A DNA stretch of 64,000 bases from Roseibacillus persicicus (GCF_014651675.1 NZ_BMXI01000004.1:1-64000); one strand, 5' to 3'. Shown: positions 36,290-45,891, counted from the stretch's first letter. Program-made: numbers and translations. Notes: generated by a model not told the origin, from the sequence alone.

Positions 36290-37780
36290 TTACTCGCTCT
36301 CGATGAACTCGACCAGGTCGGTCCGCATCTTGATGATGTCAGGCTCGTTCAGGTAGAACATATGGCCTGCATCATAGTAGACGTAGGAGATCCGGTCGCG
36401 GCTTTCCTTGGGCATATCCACCAGCTGATTGATTGTGTATTCGATGCCCGAGGGGGGAGTCGCGAAATCCGTCAATCCACCCATCACCAGGAGCCGGAGG
36501 TTGGGGTTGTCAGTCATCGCGGTCTGCAGTCGGCCGGAGAGGTTAACCACCGAGTTCTCTGCATCCCAGCGCCAGGGGTGAACCTTGCGGGTGAGAATCC
36601 GGTAGGTGTCGTGAACCTCGTTGCCTCCCAATTCCTCGGTCAGGTAGCTGAGCATTGAGGTGGAAAAGGCGCCGTAGGCCACGGCGTAGGATGGGTCATA
36701 GGAAGGATAGTCGCTGTCCTTGCTTTGGGCAGGCCAGGCAACCCGGGCGTCAAAGCGGCCCAAGACCTTGCCTTCTTCCCGCAGGAGTTCACGACGGTAA
36801 CGGGTCGGAGAAAGACGCAGGCTCGTCTCTTTCCAAAGCTCGGCAGTGACGCCGGTGAGTTCGGCCAGCTTGGCGGCGAGGGTGTCAATCTCGGCATCCG
36901 TCAGAGTTGCTCCCGCAAAGAGGGCGCTGGCGTAGGGGCCATTCGCAAAGGCGCGGGCCTCGGCGAGTAGTTCGTCGCGGTCGCGCTTCACCTTGCCATG
37001 GTGGTGGGCCACAGCGGCCATTGCCGGAAGATAGACCTGATTGACCAAATAGTCACCCTGGCTGCCGCGCAAGGTCCGGAAGTCCAAGAGCGAGGAGAGC
37101 ATGACCACTCCATTGAGGGTCATTCCATACTCCGATTGCAAATGCTCGGATAGACCGGCTGCGCGGACTCCACCATAGGATTCGCCGAGGAGATATTTGG
37201 GAGAACTCCAGCGCTTGTTCTCGGTCGTCCAGCGACGGATGAAGTCGCCCACGGAATTGATATCACCGTTGACACCATGAAATTCCGAGCCTTTCGCTTC
37301 GCCTTCGATGCGGGAGTAGCCTGTCGAAACCGGGTCGATGAAAACCAAATCGGTGACATCCAGAATCGAATGAGGATTGTCCTGAAGGGTGACGGGAGGA
37401 GGAAGGGTCTGTGTGCCGTCGGGAGAGGTTGGGACCAGCTTCGGTCCCAGTGCACCGAGGTGAAGCCAAACGGCGGATGAACCGGGGCCTCCGTTGAAGG
37501 CGAACATCACGGGCCGGTTCTTGGAGTCGCCTCCCTTGCGCACGTATGATACGTGAAAAATAGATGCACGCTCCTTATCATCATCGCTTTTCAGGATGAG
37601 GGTGTCGGCGGTGACAGTGTAGGGGATGGTTTGACCGGCGATGACGATTTCGGAATCGACGGGAGCGAGCGATATGCCCTCGGCAGGCGGTTTGGCATCT
37701 TTCTTTTTCTCCTCTGGCGCGGCAGCCAGAGGGAGGCAGAGCGCGGATAGCGCTATCAGGGTGAGACGGGTGAATTTCAT
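36290..37780 (-). CDS. Exported serine carboxypeptidase-like (peptidase S10) protein
   Basis: Exported alpha/beta-hydrolase peptidase of family S10. The signal peptide ends near PLAAA. Core features are FNGGPGSSAVWLHLG, the oxyanion region, the nucleophile elbow GESYGG (Ser ~202), Asp in GGLTDFATPP (~435) and His in DAGHMFY (~475). An N-terminal Lys/Glu-rich linker follows the signal peptide. Length 496 is typical of bacterial S10 proteins, which probably trim peptides in the periplasm. The substrate is unknown. Confidence 0.92.
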   Translation of the reverse strand: MKFTRLTLIALSALCLPLAAAPEEKKKDAKPPAEGISLAPVDSEIVIAGQTIPYTVTADTLILKSDDDKERASIFHVSYVRKGGDSKNRPVMFAFNGGPGSSAVWLHLGALGPKLVPTSPDGTQTLPPPVTLQDNPHSILDVTDLVFIDPVSTGYSRIEGEAKGSEFHGVNGDINSVGDFIRRWTTENKRWSSPKYLLGESYGGVRAAGLSEHLQSEYGMTLNGVVMLSSLLDFRTLRGSQGDYLVNQVYLPAMAAVAHHHGKVKRDRDELLAEARAFANGPYASALFAGATLTDAEIDTLAAKLAELTGVTAELWKETSLRLSPTRYRRELLREEGKVLGRFDARVAWPAQSKDSDYPSYDPSYAVAYGAFSTSMLSYLTEELGGNEVHDTYRILTRKVHPWRWDAENSVVNLSGRLQTAMTDNPNLRLLVMGGLTDFATPPSGIEYTINQLVDMPKESRDRISYVYYDAGHMFYLNEPDIIKMRTDLVEFIESE

Positions 37781-37902
37781 TTTTGTCGAAAACTATGTCG
37801 TGTTGCGCAAAGTGATGACTCGCGAACATCAGAGTGGCAAGCGGGAGTCAGGTAATGACCTGATTTTTTTAGAGAAGGGAAAACAGCGACGCTAAAAAGT
37901 CT

Positions 37903-39195
37903 TTAATTTTGCTGCTGGGTATTGAGGAAGCGTCGCGCGATGGATTCCGGCAGGTTTTGCTCATTGGCCTGCACCCAATTGAGAGCTGCGGCGGAGTCGT
38001 TGTTGTTCCACTCGCTCAAGATTCGATGATAATAGCGAGTCTGGTCCTCATTGCTGGAGAGTCCACTCACCCAAGTCGCCGCCAATTCAGGGTCCCGTCG
38101 CACGGAGCCTCTCACCAATTCGCGGATCGAACCGTCGAAGTTGGCATCCGGATTGGCGGTGGCCAGTTGGGAAAGCCATTCCGCGGCCTGAATCGGATCC
38201 TCCCGAACCACGCGGTCTACGATTCCCTCGGCCGCTTCTCCCATCGCTTCCGCAGGGAGAGAGGTGACCCAGTTGGTGGCGTCTTCCGGAGACTCGCGGT
38301 ACCAAGTCTGGGCCAAGTCGTCCCCAACCCGATTCAAGGCCTCGACATCCGCAAGCTCGGTGAGCCATTCCGCTGCCTCTGCAGGATTCTTCCGCGCGAT
38401 TGCTTCTGCAGTAGTGGCGTAAGCTCCCGAGCGCAAAACTTCATCCTGGATGGTGCCAGCCCATGCCTTGGCGTCCTCGGGGCTTTCCATCATCATTTGC
38501 TGGATTAAGGTATTTAAAGCCTGACCTCGCTCTCGGGAGCGGGGCATGGTTTCCATCAGGCCTGTGGCCCGAGCCACGTCATAAGGCGCGATTCCTTCAA
38601 TGACTCCCACCAGCCAGGGGTTGGCCTCGTCCTTGTTTTCATGATTGGCTTCTGCCCAGGCGATGGCTGCATCGGGGTTGGTCGAAGCCCAAGTGGAGAG
38701 AATGGTGTTGCGGGCAAAGCTGCCGCTCGTGTTTTCGGAGGCGTAATCGAGGGCTTCCGACGGATTGACCTTGGCCCATGCGGTTAACAGCATCTCATAC
38801 TCACCCCAGCGGTCCTGGGTGATTCCCAGCTCACGAAAGGCATCGACTACGGAAAGGAACTCCTCGGGTGCCAAGCTGTCAATGAGCGCAAGCAGGGCGT
38901 TGTTTCGCTCGATGGCGTCATCATAGCGGGCGATGTCTGCCACCATCTCCTCTGGGGTAGAGCCCTTTTTCACCATAGGAGCGGCATCGAGTCTGGCCTG
39001 CGCCGAAGCCATGCTGGCCACGCTGCCGGAGTCTGAGAAGGTGCCGCTACCACCGGATTTTTCTCCCCGCATTGACTTGGCTGATTGGACGGTTTCGGTC
39101 GTTTCAATCGCTGGAGAAAGTGATTTGCCAGCGAAGAAGGCTGCTCCCAAGGAGACTCCCCACAGCGAGAGATAGATCGGCAGTTTGGATTTCAT
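37903..39195 (-). CDS. Membrane-anchored DP-A-W repeat protein (paralogue of 2320-3684)
   Basis: Function unknown. An N-terminal hydrophobic segment (IYLSLWGVSLGAAFFAGKSL) is followed by a Ser/Gly linker and about nine repeats of ~35 residues, e.g. WASTNPDAAIAWAEAN, IARKNPAEAAEWLTEL, VVREDPIQAAEWLSQL and SVRRDPELAATWVSGL. The pattern is the same as in the 2320-3684 protein; this one lacks the Arg/Gly tail and ends with a Gln/Asn stretch. A surface- or periplasm-facing solenoid scaffold is the likely structure. Confidence 0.83.
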   Translation of the reverse strand: MKSKLPIYLSLWGVSLGAAFFAGKSLSPAIETTETVQSAKSMRGEKSGGSGTFSDSGSVASMASAQARLDAAPMVKKGSTPEEMVADIARYDDAIERNNALLALIDSLAPEEFLSVVDAFRELGITQDRWGEYEMLLTAWAKVNPSEALDYASENTSGSFARNTILSTWASTNPDAAIAWAEANHENKDEANPWLVGVIEGIAPYDVARATGLMETMPRSRERGQALNTLIQQMMMESPEDAKAWAGTIQDEVLRSGAYATTAEAIARKNPAEAAEWLTELADVEALNRVGDDLAQTWYRESPEDATNWVTSLPAEAMGEAAEGIVDRVVREDPIQAAEWLSQLATANPDANFDGSIRELVRGSVRRDPELAATWVSGLSSNEDQTRYYHRILSEWNNNDSAAALNWVQANEQNLPESIARRFLNTQQQN

Positions 39196-39303
39196 GTTGT
39201 TGATTCTACGCAGAATGTAGTGGCATTTCTACGTTTCGCATCTGAAAAAATTAGCACAATCGTGGGTTGCGGGATTGCCTTCGCGCCGCTAGCGTCCCGC
39301 CCG

Positions 39304-39732
39304 ATGAGTTTTTTGGAAGATAGTTCACCTATTATGGAAAAGACGCGCGAACTTTGCGCGCTGATCGCTGAAGATGCCGAATTTGGCAGTTTGCAGAAAG
39401 ACGTGGAAGCGTTCTTCGCCGATGACACTGCCCGCGACAGCTTTCGTAAGGTGCAGGAGTGGGGTGACGAACTCAACCAGAAGCAACAGGCTGGTCTTGA
39501 ACTCAGCGAGACCGAGATCAAGGAATTCGAAACCGCTCGAGGCGCTCTTTTCGAGAATCCCGTTGCGACCAATTTCCTCAACGCCCAGCAGGGCTTGCAA
39601 GCTCTTCAGGGAAGTATCGGCAAGTATGTCGGCATGACTCTGGAGCTCGGTCGCGTTCCTACTGCGGAGGACATGGCTGCCCAGAATGAAGGATGCTGCG
39701 GCGGAAGCGGCGGCGGTGGCTGCGGTTGCTAA
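39304..39732 (+). CDS. YlbF/YmcA-family protein with Gly/Cys C-terminal tail
   Basis: Helical Com_YlbF-family protein (~142 residues). The core (SPIMEKTRELCALIAEDAEFGSLQKD and NPVATNFLNAQQGLQAL regions) matches YlbF/YmcA, which in Bacillus form a complex acting with RNase Y in mRNA processing. The C-terminus NEGCCGGSGGGGCGC has four Cys residues in a Gly-rich setting, able to bind a metal or Fe-S cluster. Fe-S binding is reported for the YlbF-YmcA-YaaT complex, so the tail may do a like job. I chose ATG at 39304; an earlier ATG at 39220 would add 28 unlikely residues. A terminator follows. Confidence 0.82.
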   Translation: MSFLEDSSPIMEKTRELCALIAEDAEFGSLQKDVEAFFADDTARDSFRKVQEWGDELNQKQQAGLELSETEIKEFETARGALFENPVATNFLNAQQGLQALQGSIGKYVGMTLELGRVPTAEDMAAQNEGCCGGSGGGGCGC

Positions 39733-39756
39733 ATTATTCGACCCAATCATTTAAAC

Positions 39757-39793
39757 GGCTCGGACGCGATCTGCGTTCGAGCCTTTTTTTTTT
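39757..39793 (+). terminator. Rho-independent terminator after the YlbF-like gene
   Basis: GGCTCGGACGC pairs with GCGTTCGAGCC (11 bp, one G-T pair) around a GATCT loop, followed by ten T residues. It begins 24 bp after the stop codon. Confidence 0.93.
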
Positions 39794-39902
39794 GGGTGGG
39801 CTTGAGAAGGGAGGCCGAAAGAAATTCCGCTAAACTCTTGCCGTTGAAATTTTTCTAAAGAGGGAGGCTTGTTGCAAATGCTGCCGCTGTTATTTTCCTC
39901 CG

Positions 39903-41525
39903 GTGCGCCGTCTTCTCCTGATTGTCCTTCTGAGTGTAAGCTCTGTTTTCGCGAATAATGATGTCGACGAGAAAACGGCTGATACTTTGGCAAAGCTCTG
40001 GGAAGTCATTGTCGATACCCGTTCCGAGCTCGCTGAGATTCGAAAGCCCGCCGCGGTTGCACTCAGTGAGGAAGAGACCGCCTCAAACGAAAAGCGGGAA
40101 GCCGAATTAGCGGCCCGCTTGGCAGGACTGAAGAAGCAGTTCGACGAGCTGGCCTCGGGAATTCGCGAGGAAGATCTGCAAACGGCCGACGAGGCCAAGC
40201 TGGACCTCAAGGAAGAGTTTCAGGACGTGCTGCGTCCGCTCGTCAAAGAGCTCAAGAAGGCGACCGAACGCCCGCGGGAAACCGAGGAGTTGCGCGAGCG
40301 CGAGCAACGCTTGGTTGATCAAGCGGAACTTGCGGAGGAAGCCCTTGCCCGACTTTCCCGTTGGGGGGAACTCAATGGAGGGGCTGGCAAGGAGATCGAG
40401 AAGCTTCAGGATCTCTGGAAGGCCCGTCAAAAGGATGCTCAGGGCCAACTGGCAGCCTTGGCGGTGCAGATGGAGCAGCAAAATAGTGAGCGCGGACCGC
40501 TGCTCGAGCCGGTGAGCGATGCCTTCGGCAAGTTCTTCAAAGGACGGGGGCTGAGTTTGATCAAAGCGGTCGCAGCCCTGATTTTCACTTGGGTCGCCCT
40601 CCGTTGGCTCTGGCGGATGACATGCCGCCTGCCTCTCATCCGGCGTCAGGATCACGGGGCCTTTGGCTGGCGGCTGGTCGAACTGACTATGGTGGTCGCC
40701 ACCGTGTGCCTGGCTGCGCTGGCGGCCTTGCTGGTGCTTTATTTCAGCGGAGATTGGCTCCTCCTCACCGTGTTTGTGGTCTTTTTGGTTGGGCTGGGCT
40801 GGACAGCCAAAAGTACGGTTCCGAGGACTTTTGAGCAGACCAAGATGTTGTTGAATCTAGGGCCGGTTCGAAAAGGGGAGCGACTGACCTTCGAGGGTGT
40901 CCCTTGGGAAGTCGGCACCATCGGGATCTATACCGAGCTGCGAAATACGGAGCTGACGGGTGGCTTGATCCGGATGTCCATCAAGCGGCTCAGCACCTTG
41001 CGCTCACGTCCCCACGATCCGGCTGAAGCTTGGTTTCCGAGTAAAACGGGGGATTGGGTTCTTTCGGGTGGGAACCTTGGCAAGGTGGTGATGCAGACTC
41101 CGGAATATGTCCAGTTGGTTCGGCTGGGAGGCGCGCGCGAGACATTCGCGACTCCGGACTTTCTCTCCATGGCTCCTGTCAATCTTTCCAAAAGCTTTCG
41201 GGTGAAAGTGATTTTCGGAATCGATTACGCCCACCAGGGGATTGCAACGGGTGAGGTGGTGGAGTTCTTCAAGGCGCAACTGAAGCTGCGGGTCGTCGAC
41301 CTGTTGGAGGAGCGAGATCACCTCAACACGATCAATGTCGAGTTTCATGCCGCTGCCGCTTCTTCGCTGGACTACGCGATTCTGGCAGATTTCAAGGGAA
41401 GCGCTGCTTCCCGCTACAACAAGATCGAGCGGGGAATCCAGCGTATCTGCGTCGACATCTGCAACGAGAAGGGTTGGGTTATTCCGTTTACGCAAGTGAC
41501 CATTCACCAGGCTGGAGACCAATGA
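39903..41525 (+). CDS. MscS-family mechanosensitive channel with coiled-coil N-domain
   Basis: Likely a mechanosensitive ion channel. A signal peptide (~1-17) leads to a Glu/Lys/Arg-rich coiled-coil domain (~20-195). TM segments follow (~215-235, ~255-300), and the MscS cytoplasmic beta domain spans ~310-420 (GPVRKGERLTFEGVPWEVG, then strand-rich LRNTELTGG). The C-terminal domain ends near 530. The start is GTG at 39903. Such periplasmic coiled-coil extensions occur in large MscS proteins (MscK/YnaI style). Osmotic protection is the inferred role. Confidence 0.82.
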   Translation: MRRLLLIVLLSVSSVFANNDVDEKTADTLAKLWEVIVDTRSELAEIRKPAAVALSEEETASNEKREAELAARLAGLKKQFDELASGIREEDLQTADEAKLDLKEEFQDVLRPLVKELKKATERPRETEELREREQRLVDQAELAEEALARLSRWGELNGGAGKEIEKLQDLWKARQKDAQGQLAALAVQMEQQNSERGPLLEPVSDAFGKFFKGRGLSLIKAVAALIFTWVALRWLWRMTCRLPLIRRQDHGAFGWRLVELTMVVATVCLAALAALLVLYFSGDWLLLTVFVVFLVGLGWTAKSTVPRTFEQTKMLLNLGPVRKGERLTFEGVPWEVGTIGIYTELRNTELTGGLIRMSIKRLSTLRSRPHDPAEAWFPSKTGDWVLSGGNLGKVVMQTPEYVQLVRLGGARETFATPDFLSMAPVNLSKSFRVKVIFGIDYAHQGIATGEVVEFFKAQLKLRVVDLLEERDHLNTINVEFHAAAASSLDYAILADFKGSAASRYNKIERGIQRICVDICNEKGWVIPFTQVTIHQAGDQ

Positions 41526-41555
41526 AAAAGGAGCCGGTTGCCCGTCTCCTTTTTT
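41525..41555. terminator. Bidirectional hairpin terminator
   Basis: AAAAAGGAG (41525-41533) pairs with CTCCTTTTT (41546-41554). The first base of the stem is the last base of the MscS-family stop codon. Because the stem is A/T-flanked on both sides it can serve both this gene and the convergent SDR gene. Confidence 0.8.
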
Positions 41556-41602
41556 AGGTAAATTGATTTGTTCGCTTCTCGTTCTTGCGGGAGGAATTCC
41601 GC

Positions 41603-42385
41603 CTAAATGGTCATGGCCTGGAAGCCACCGTCGACAATCAGTTCCGTGCCGGTCAGGAAGCTGCCGGCGTTGTTGGAAGCGAGAAGAAGAGTCGCTCCGA
41701 TGAGCTCTTGGGGATTACCAAATCGCGAAGAAGGGGTGTGGCGAAGAATCTCGGCAACTCGCGCCTCGTCGAGAACACTTTTGTTTTGTTCTGCAGGGAA
41801 GAAGCCGGGAACCAGCGTGTTGACCCGAATGTCCCGGTCGGCCCATTCGCGAGCGAGGTTGCGGGTCAGGTTGTGAACGGCAGCCTTGGAGGCGGAGTAG
41901 GTGAACACTCGAGACAAGGGATTCAATCCCGAAATCGAACCCAGGTTGATGATGGAGCCGGGGACGTCGCGGGAGAGGAAGTAGTTGCCGAAAATTTGGC
42001 AAGCGCGCATGACACCGACGACGTTGGTGTCGATGATGCGCAAGAATTCCTCGTCTGTGATCTCCACGAAAGGGGTGGGTGAATTTATGCCGGCTCCGTT
42101 GATCAAAATGTCGGCCCGTCCGGACTGCGCGATGACGGAGTCGAGGAGATCATTGAGAGCTTCCCGCTTGCCGACCTCCGCTTGGGCGAAGTAGCCCCGA
42201 CCACCCGCAGCCTCGATACGCTTCAAGCGCTCGTTCGCCTTTTCTTCAGAACGGCCGACCAGAACAACTTCGGCTCCAGCTGCAGCCAAGCCCTCAGCCA
42301 TGGTTCCGCAAAGTTCGCCTGTGCCGCCGATGACGACAGCGACTTTGCCTTCGAGCCCGAAAAGATTGGTGAGATAATTGTTCAT
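41603..42385 (-). CDS. Short-chain dehydrogenase/reductase (SDR)
   Basis: NAD(P)-dependent oxidoreductase with the classical SDR layout: cofactor loop GGTGELCG (~20-27), INGAGIN, catalytic Ser in LGSISG and YSASK (Tyr/Lys), and the C-terminal [10 protein letters not shown]. The sequence resembles fructuronate/gluconate-type reductases, e.g. the acidic [17 protein letters not shown] helix. Exact substrate unknown. ATG start at 42385. It follows metX on the same strand with a 66-bp gap. Confidence 0.9.
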   Translation of the reverse strand: MNNYLTNLFGLEGKVAVVIGGTGELCGTMAEGLAAAGAEVVLVGRSEEKANERLKRIEAAGGRGYFAQAEVGKREALNDLLDSVIAQSGRADILINGAGINSPTPFVEITDEEFLRIIDTNVVGVMRACQIFGNYFLSRDVPGSIINLGSISGLNPLSRVFTYSASKAAVHNLTRNLAREWADRDIRVNTLVPGFFPAEQNKSVLDEARVAEILRHTPSSRFGNPQELIGATLLLASNNAGSFLTGTELIVDGGFQAMTI

Positions 42386-42451
42386 GGATTACGCGAAGCA
42401 ATGTGAATTCGAACGACTCTTTTGGCGAGCCTTTTAGCTGGGCGAGAAGGA

Positions 42452-43591
42452 CTATGACTCAAGATGAAACTTCAGCTGGGGAGTGAAGAGGTCCGGTTCC
42501 AGAAGGAAAGAATCGTGTCCCTTGTCCGAGTGAACGGTGAGGTGGGTGACGGGGACTTCGGCCTTCTCCAGGTCTGCCACCAATTCTGCCTGCTCCTCGG
42601 GGTAAAAGCAAAAATCCGAATCGATGGAGAAGACCAGGAACTGATGGCCCTCGCGCTTGGAAGGGGCGAAAAGTTCTTCCGCGCTTTCGGCCTTGGCCTC
42701 GTTGAGCGCGTTGTAGGAAGACCACATGTCGACGATGCGCAGGTAGGTGTTGGCGTCGAACCGGCGGGTGAATTTCTTTCCCTGATACAGCATGTAGGAC
42801 TGAAAAGGATCGGTCACGCCATACCATGAGAGCATCTCATTCTCCTGCACGATCTCTCGCTTGGCCCGGCGCTCGAAGGCATCGATATGGACGAAAGTCT
42901 TGTGAGAAATCATGCGGGCCAGCGCGAGGCCCAGCTTCGGGCTACTACCTTCATAGTAGTCGCCTCCATTGAAGTAGGGATCGTTCTCAATAGCGAGAAT
43001 CTGTTCGAAAAGCAGGAGCCGATTGAGAATGGTGTTCTTGTAGGAGGACGCAACGGAGACCACCTTCTGGGTGCGCTCGGGAAAGAGATTGGAGAAGGTC
43101 AGGGCGCAGAGCCCCCCGACCGAAGGACCGACCACCGCATGAAGGCGGGCCACTCCCAGTTCATCTAACAATGCGGCTGCAAAGCGGGCCTGGTCTCCCA
43201 CCGTGACCCGCGGGAAGCTGGACCCGTAGGGCTTGTCAGTAGCGGGGTCGTGGCTGGCTGGCCCGGTCGAGCCGTAGCAGCCTCCCAGGTAGTTGGGCGA
43301 GATGATGCAAAATTTTTCCGTATCGAGAGCCTTACCCGGTCCGATGAAATCATTCCACCAGCCGTCATGCAGTTCCTCATTCCAAAACGATACCCCCGCG
43401 ATATCCCGATTAATTCCTGCCGCGTGATGTGAGCCGGACAAGGCATGGAAAAGCAGAATCGCATTGCTGGCTTCAGCATTCAGCTCGCCATAGAGCTCGT
43501 AGGCAATCCGGGGAGCCTGCAAGACGCTGCCGTCTGCGACCTGGAATTGGTCGAGCTGGCAAAATTGGGTTTGAACGGTTTGATTGGTCAC
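42452..43591 (-). CDS. metX: Homoserine O-acetyltransferase (or O-succinyltransferase), MetX type
   Basis: Activates homoserine for methionine synthesis through an alpha/beta-hydrolase fold. Motifs: LLFHALSGSHHAAG (oxyanion), GGCYGSTGP, the nucleophile elbow VVGPSVGGLCAL (Ser), and Asp/His in FSIDSDFCFYP and DKGHDSFLLEP. I chose the GTG at 43591, which gives ~379 residues, the usual length, and begins VTNQTVQTQFCQ. The open frame continues upstream to 43741 but that would overlap the DUF2071 gene. Acetyl versus succinyl preference cannot be read with certainty. With cysK/cysE it links sulfide to both sulfur amino acids. Confidence 0.9.
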   Translation of the reverse strand: MTNQTVQTQFCQLDQFQVADGSVLQAPRIAYELYGELNAEASNAILLFHALSGSHHAAGINRDIAGVSFWNEELHDGWWNDFIGPGKALDTEKFCIISPNYLGGCYGSTGPASHDPATDKPYGSSFPRVTVGDQARFAAALLDELGVARLHAVVGPSVGGLCALTFSNLFPERTQKVVSVASSYKNTILNRLLLFEQILAIENDPYFNGGDYYEGSSPKLGLALARMISHKTFVHIDAFERRAKREIVQENEMLSWYGVTDPFQSYMLYQGKKFTRRFDANTYLRIVDMWSSYNALNEAKAESAEELFAPSKREGHQFLVFSIDSDFCFYPEEQAELVADLEKAEVPVTHLTVHSDKGHDSFLLEPDLFTPQLKFHLES

Positions 43592-43659
43592 GGGAGGAGG
43601 GGACTTTTGAACGGAAAGGGTTCCGGCGGCAAGGGATGAGTTTATCCTAGGAAGATTAC

Positions 43660-44349
43660 TTAGCGAGTTCGAGAAGCCACTTTGAGCCCGAAAATCTCGA
43701 CATCCACTCCGGGGCTGTAAAGGGCCGAGACCGGTGCGCATTCGGCGACGGAGAATTGATTCCAGCCCATCGGGGCCATCGAAACCTTCTCACAAGCGGC
43801 TTGATGAAAGGGATAGGGGCGATGGTGAACTTGCCCAATCTTCAGTTCCCCTTTTGCAGTAGTGGAGAAGAGGTAGTAGCGCTCCAAGAGGAAGTATTCG
43901 AGCGTGCCCGAGGCTGCCGTCAGTGAGCTTCCTTTTGCTAGATATTGATAGCGGGCGAGCTCATCCATCCCCTTGCGCTGGCAGGAAAAATCGACCTCGC
44001 CATCGCGGTTGGTGGCTGTCATCCGGGCATGTTGATAGGGGAGGTGAAAGAGAGTGCGGGCCAAGGTCACTGCGAGAGCTTGATTGGCATCCAGAGAAAA
44101 GAACCAGACCCCGGGGCGTCCCTGCTCATCGTAGACATACGTGCGCAGGTTCAACTCCAGAAACCAAGACAGGCCCGGCACGCAGGGAAGGAAACGCGGG
44201 CGAATCTTCTGCATGAAGAAGGGGACGATCCCCAGGTAGGCCTTCCCATCAAAGGTGTCGAGATGAAGGCCTTCGGGAAGATGGGGAGTCAACAGGTCTG
44301 ACGGCACTTCCCAATGGAGAAAGAGCAAGTGAGACCATCGTTGAAACAT
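43660..44349 (-). CDS. DUF2071/YqjF-family protein
   Basis: Function unknown. The protein starts MFQRWSHLLFLHWEVPSDLL and contains the DUF2071 hallmark run: PEGLHLDTFDGKAYLGIVPF, LNLRTYV and GVWFFSLDA, common in small proteins across many phyla. Length ~229 fits. The open frame upstream to 44778 is Lys/Arg/Ser/Pro-rich and overlaps tatC in another frame, so I begin at the ATG at 44349. It lies between tatC and metX. Confidence 0.85.
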   Translation of the reverse strand: MFQRWSHLLFLHWEVPSDLLTPHLPEGLHLDTFDGKAYLGIVPFFMQKIRPRFLPCVPGLSWFLELNLRTYVYDEQGRPGVWFFSLDANQALAVTLARTLFHLPYQHARMTATNRDGEVDFSCQRKGMDELARYQYLAKGSSLTAASGTLEYFLLERYYLFSTTAKGELKIGQVHHRPYPFHQAACEKVSMAPMGWNQFSVAECAPVSALYSPGVDVEIFGLKVASRTR

Positions 44350-44410
44350 TACGGGAGACTCCCCGGGTCGTTCCCGGGGAGCTTGGCGCTGTCCGTCACT
44401 GGGGGCCACT

Positions 44411-45811
44411 TTATTTGAGCGGGTCGAAGTTCGGGTCCTCGTCACGGTTCTCTGGCTCGTCGGGATCTCCCTCGTCCTCATCCGGCTCGATGGGGGCTTG
44501 GGAATAGAGATCTTCTTCCTCGGGGTCGGGGCCAACGAAGCCATCGTCTTCGTCAATATCCTCGGAAGCCTCGGCTTCGTCGCTGGATTCGAGGGCAGCG
44601 GGGGAGGTGGCGACCACTTCCTCGCTTTTTTCTTCCGACTCATCGTCATCCGCTCGACTTTTTGCTCCTGGTGCCGCCAACAGCCGAGCCATGCGCTCTT
44701 TTTCTTCCGCTTCCTCTTTGGCCTTCTCCTTTTTGTCCATGAAGTAGGCCAGCCAGATACAGATTTCGTAAAGAACATACATCGGTCCGGCGAGCAGTCC
44801 GAGAGTCAGGGCATCAGGAGTTGGAGTGATGATTGCGGCAATCACAACGATGGCGAGCACGGCGTAGGAACGGGTGTTCCGCATCATCTCGTAGGAAAGA
44901 ATTCCCAACTTCACCAAGGTCATCACCACCACCGGGAGCTCGAAAGCGAGACCGAAGATCAACACGAATTGGGTGGCGAACGAGATGTAATATCCGATAC
45001 GCCAATCATTCTGGATCCCCATATCCATCGAGTATTGATAGAAGAAATCAAGGACGTTGGGCAGGATCACAAAGTAGGCGAAGAGCACCCCTGTTAGGAA
45101 AAGAAGGAAGCCAATCCCCAGCGCGGGGAATAGGGCTCGCTGCTCCTCCTTGTGAAGCCCGGGAAGGACAAACTGCAAGAGGAACAGCAGGAGAAGCGGG
45201 AACGAAAGAACAAGCGCGGCGAAGAAGGCCAGCTTCACTGATAACATGAAGCCCTCCGTGGGGTTCAGGGATTGCATCAGGACCATGCGTCCGCGGGCGT
45301 CCAGTTCCGCATTGGGATTGCCTTTTACCAAGGCCTTCAGCTGTTTGTGCTGCTGATCGGATATTCCCGGGATGGACGCAACGTATCGTTCGCGCTTCTT
45401 AATGTCGGAAATCGCGAGTGCGATGCGGAAGTGGTAGGCGGATTCAACGTGAAAGGCGAAGTTCTCGTCCTCGGTGCCCGCAAACTTTTGGAAATGCATT
45501 CGCTGGGCTTCGTTGAGCCCAATGGCATCGTTGGAGACCTTGACGGCCTTTTCCCAGGTATCGAGCGTCGGTTTGGGATTGAGTCCGGAGAGAGCTTCTT
45601 TCTGCGAATGGGACCAGACTTGCTCCACCGGGTGACGGATGACATCCATCAACTGGTTCCGGAAAACATAGCAAACCAAGGTCGCGACAACGAGCGTGAG
45701 GATAATCCGGCTCAGAGTCACCCGAAGGTCATCCAAATGCGCAAGAAAGGGCTTTTCGGCATCCGGATTGGAACTGTCGCGGATTTGAAAGAGTTTGGTC
45801 AGGAGAAACAT
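44411..45811 (-). CDS. tatC: Sec-independent protein translocase TatC, with long insert and acidic tail
   Basis: Twin-arginine receptor subunit in the inner membrane. The start motif FLAHLDDLR (~22-30), DPTE-like LNPTEGFMLSVKLAFF (~182-197), and the conserved Glu in GLAFELPVVV mark TatC, with six TM segments. Two features are odd. About 100 residues are inserted between TM1 and the NPTE segment (~65-180), rich in charged residues. And ~110 residues of acidic, Glu/Asp/Pro-rich tail follow TM6. The normal length is ~250; this is ~466. The N-terminal part of the open frame before the ATG at 45811 is a shadow. tatA/tatB are not in the window. Confidence 0.9.
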   Translation of the reverse strand: MFLLTKLFQIRDSSNPDAEKPFLAHLDDLRVTLSRIILTLVVATLVCYVFRNQLMDVIRHPVEQVWSHSQKEALSGLNPKPTLDTWEKAVKVSNDAIGLNEAQRMHFQKFAGTEDENFAFHVESAYHFRIALAISDIKKRERYVASIPGISDQQHKQLKALVKGNPNAELDARGRMVLMQSLNPTEGFMLSVKLAFFAALVLSFPLLLLFLLQFVLPGLHKEEQRALFPALGIGFLLFLTGVLFAYFVILPNVLDFFYQYSMDMGIQNDWRIGYYISFATQFVLIFGLAFELPVVVMTLVKLGILSYEMMRNTRSYAVLAIVVIAAIITPTPDALTLGLLAGPMYVLYEICIWLAYFMDKKEKAKEEAEEKERMARLLAAPGAKSRADDDESEEKSEEVVATSPAALESSDEAEASEDIDEDDGFVGPDPEEEDLYSQAPIEPDEDEGDPDEPENRDEDPNFDPLK

Positions 45812-45891
45812 GGGATAAAAATGGACCGCGTGGCGTTGGCGGGAAGCTAGGGGACCATACGTCCAGATGCCAGCGACTTTTCCGACAAGGT

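Noticed and set aside
44350-44778. N-terminal extension of the DUF2071 gene
   Set aside because: Lys/Arg/Pro-rich shadow of the acidic tatC tail in another frame.
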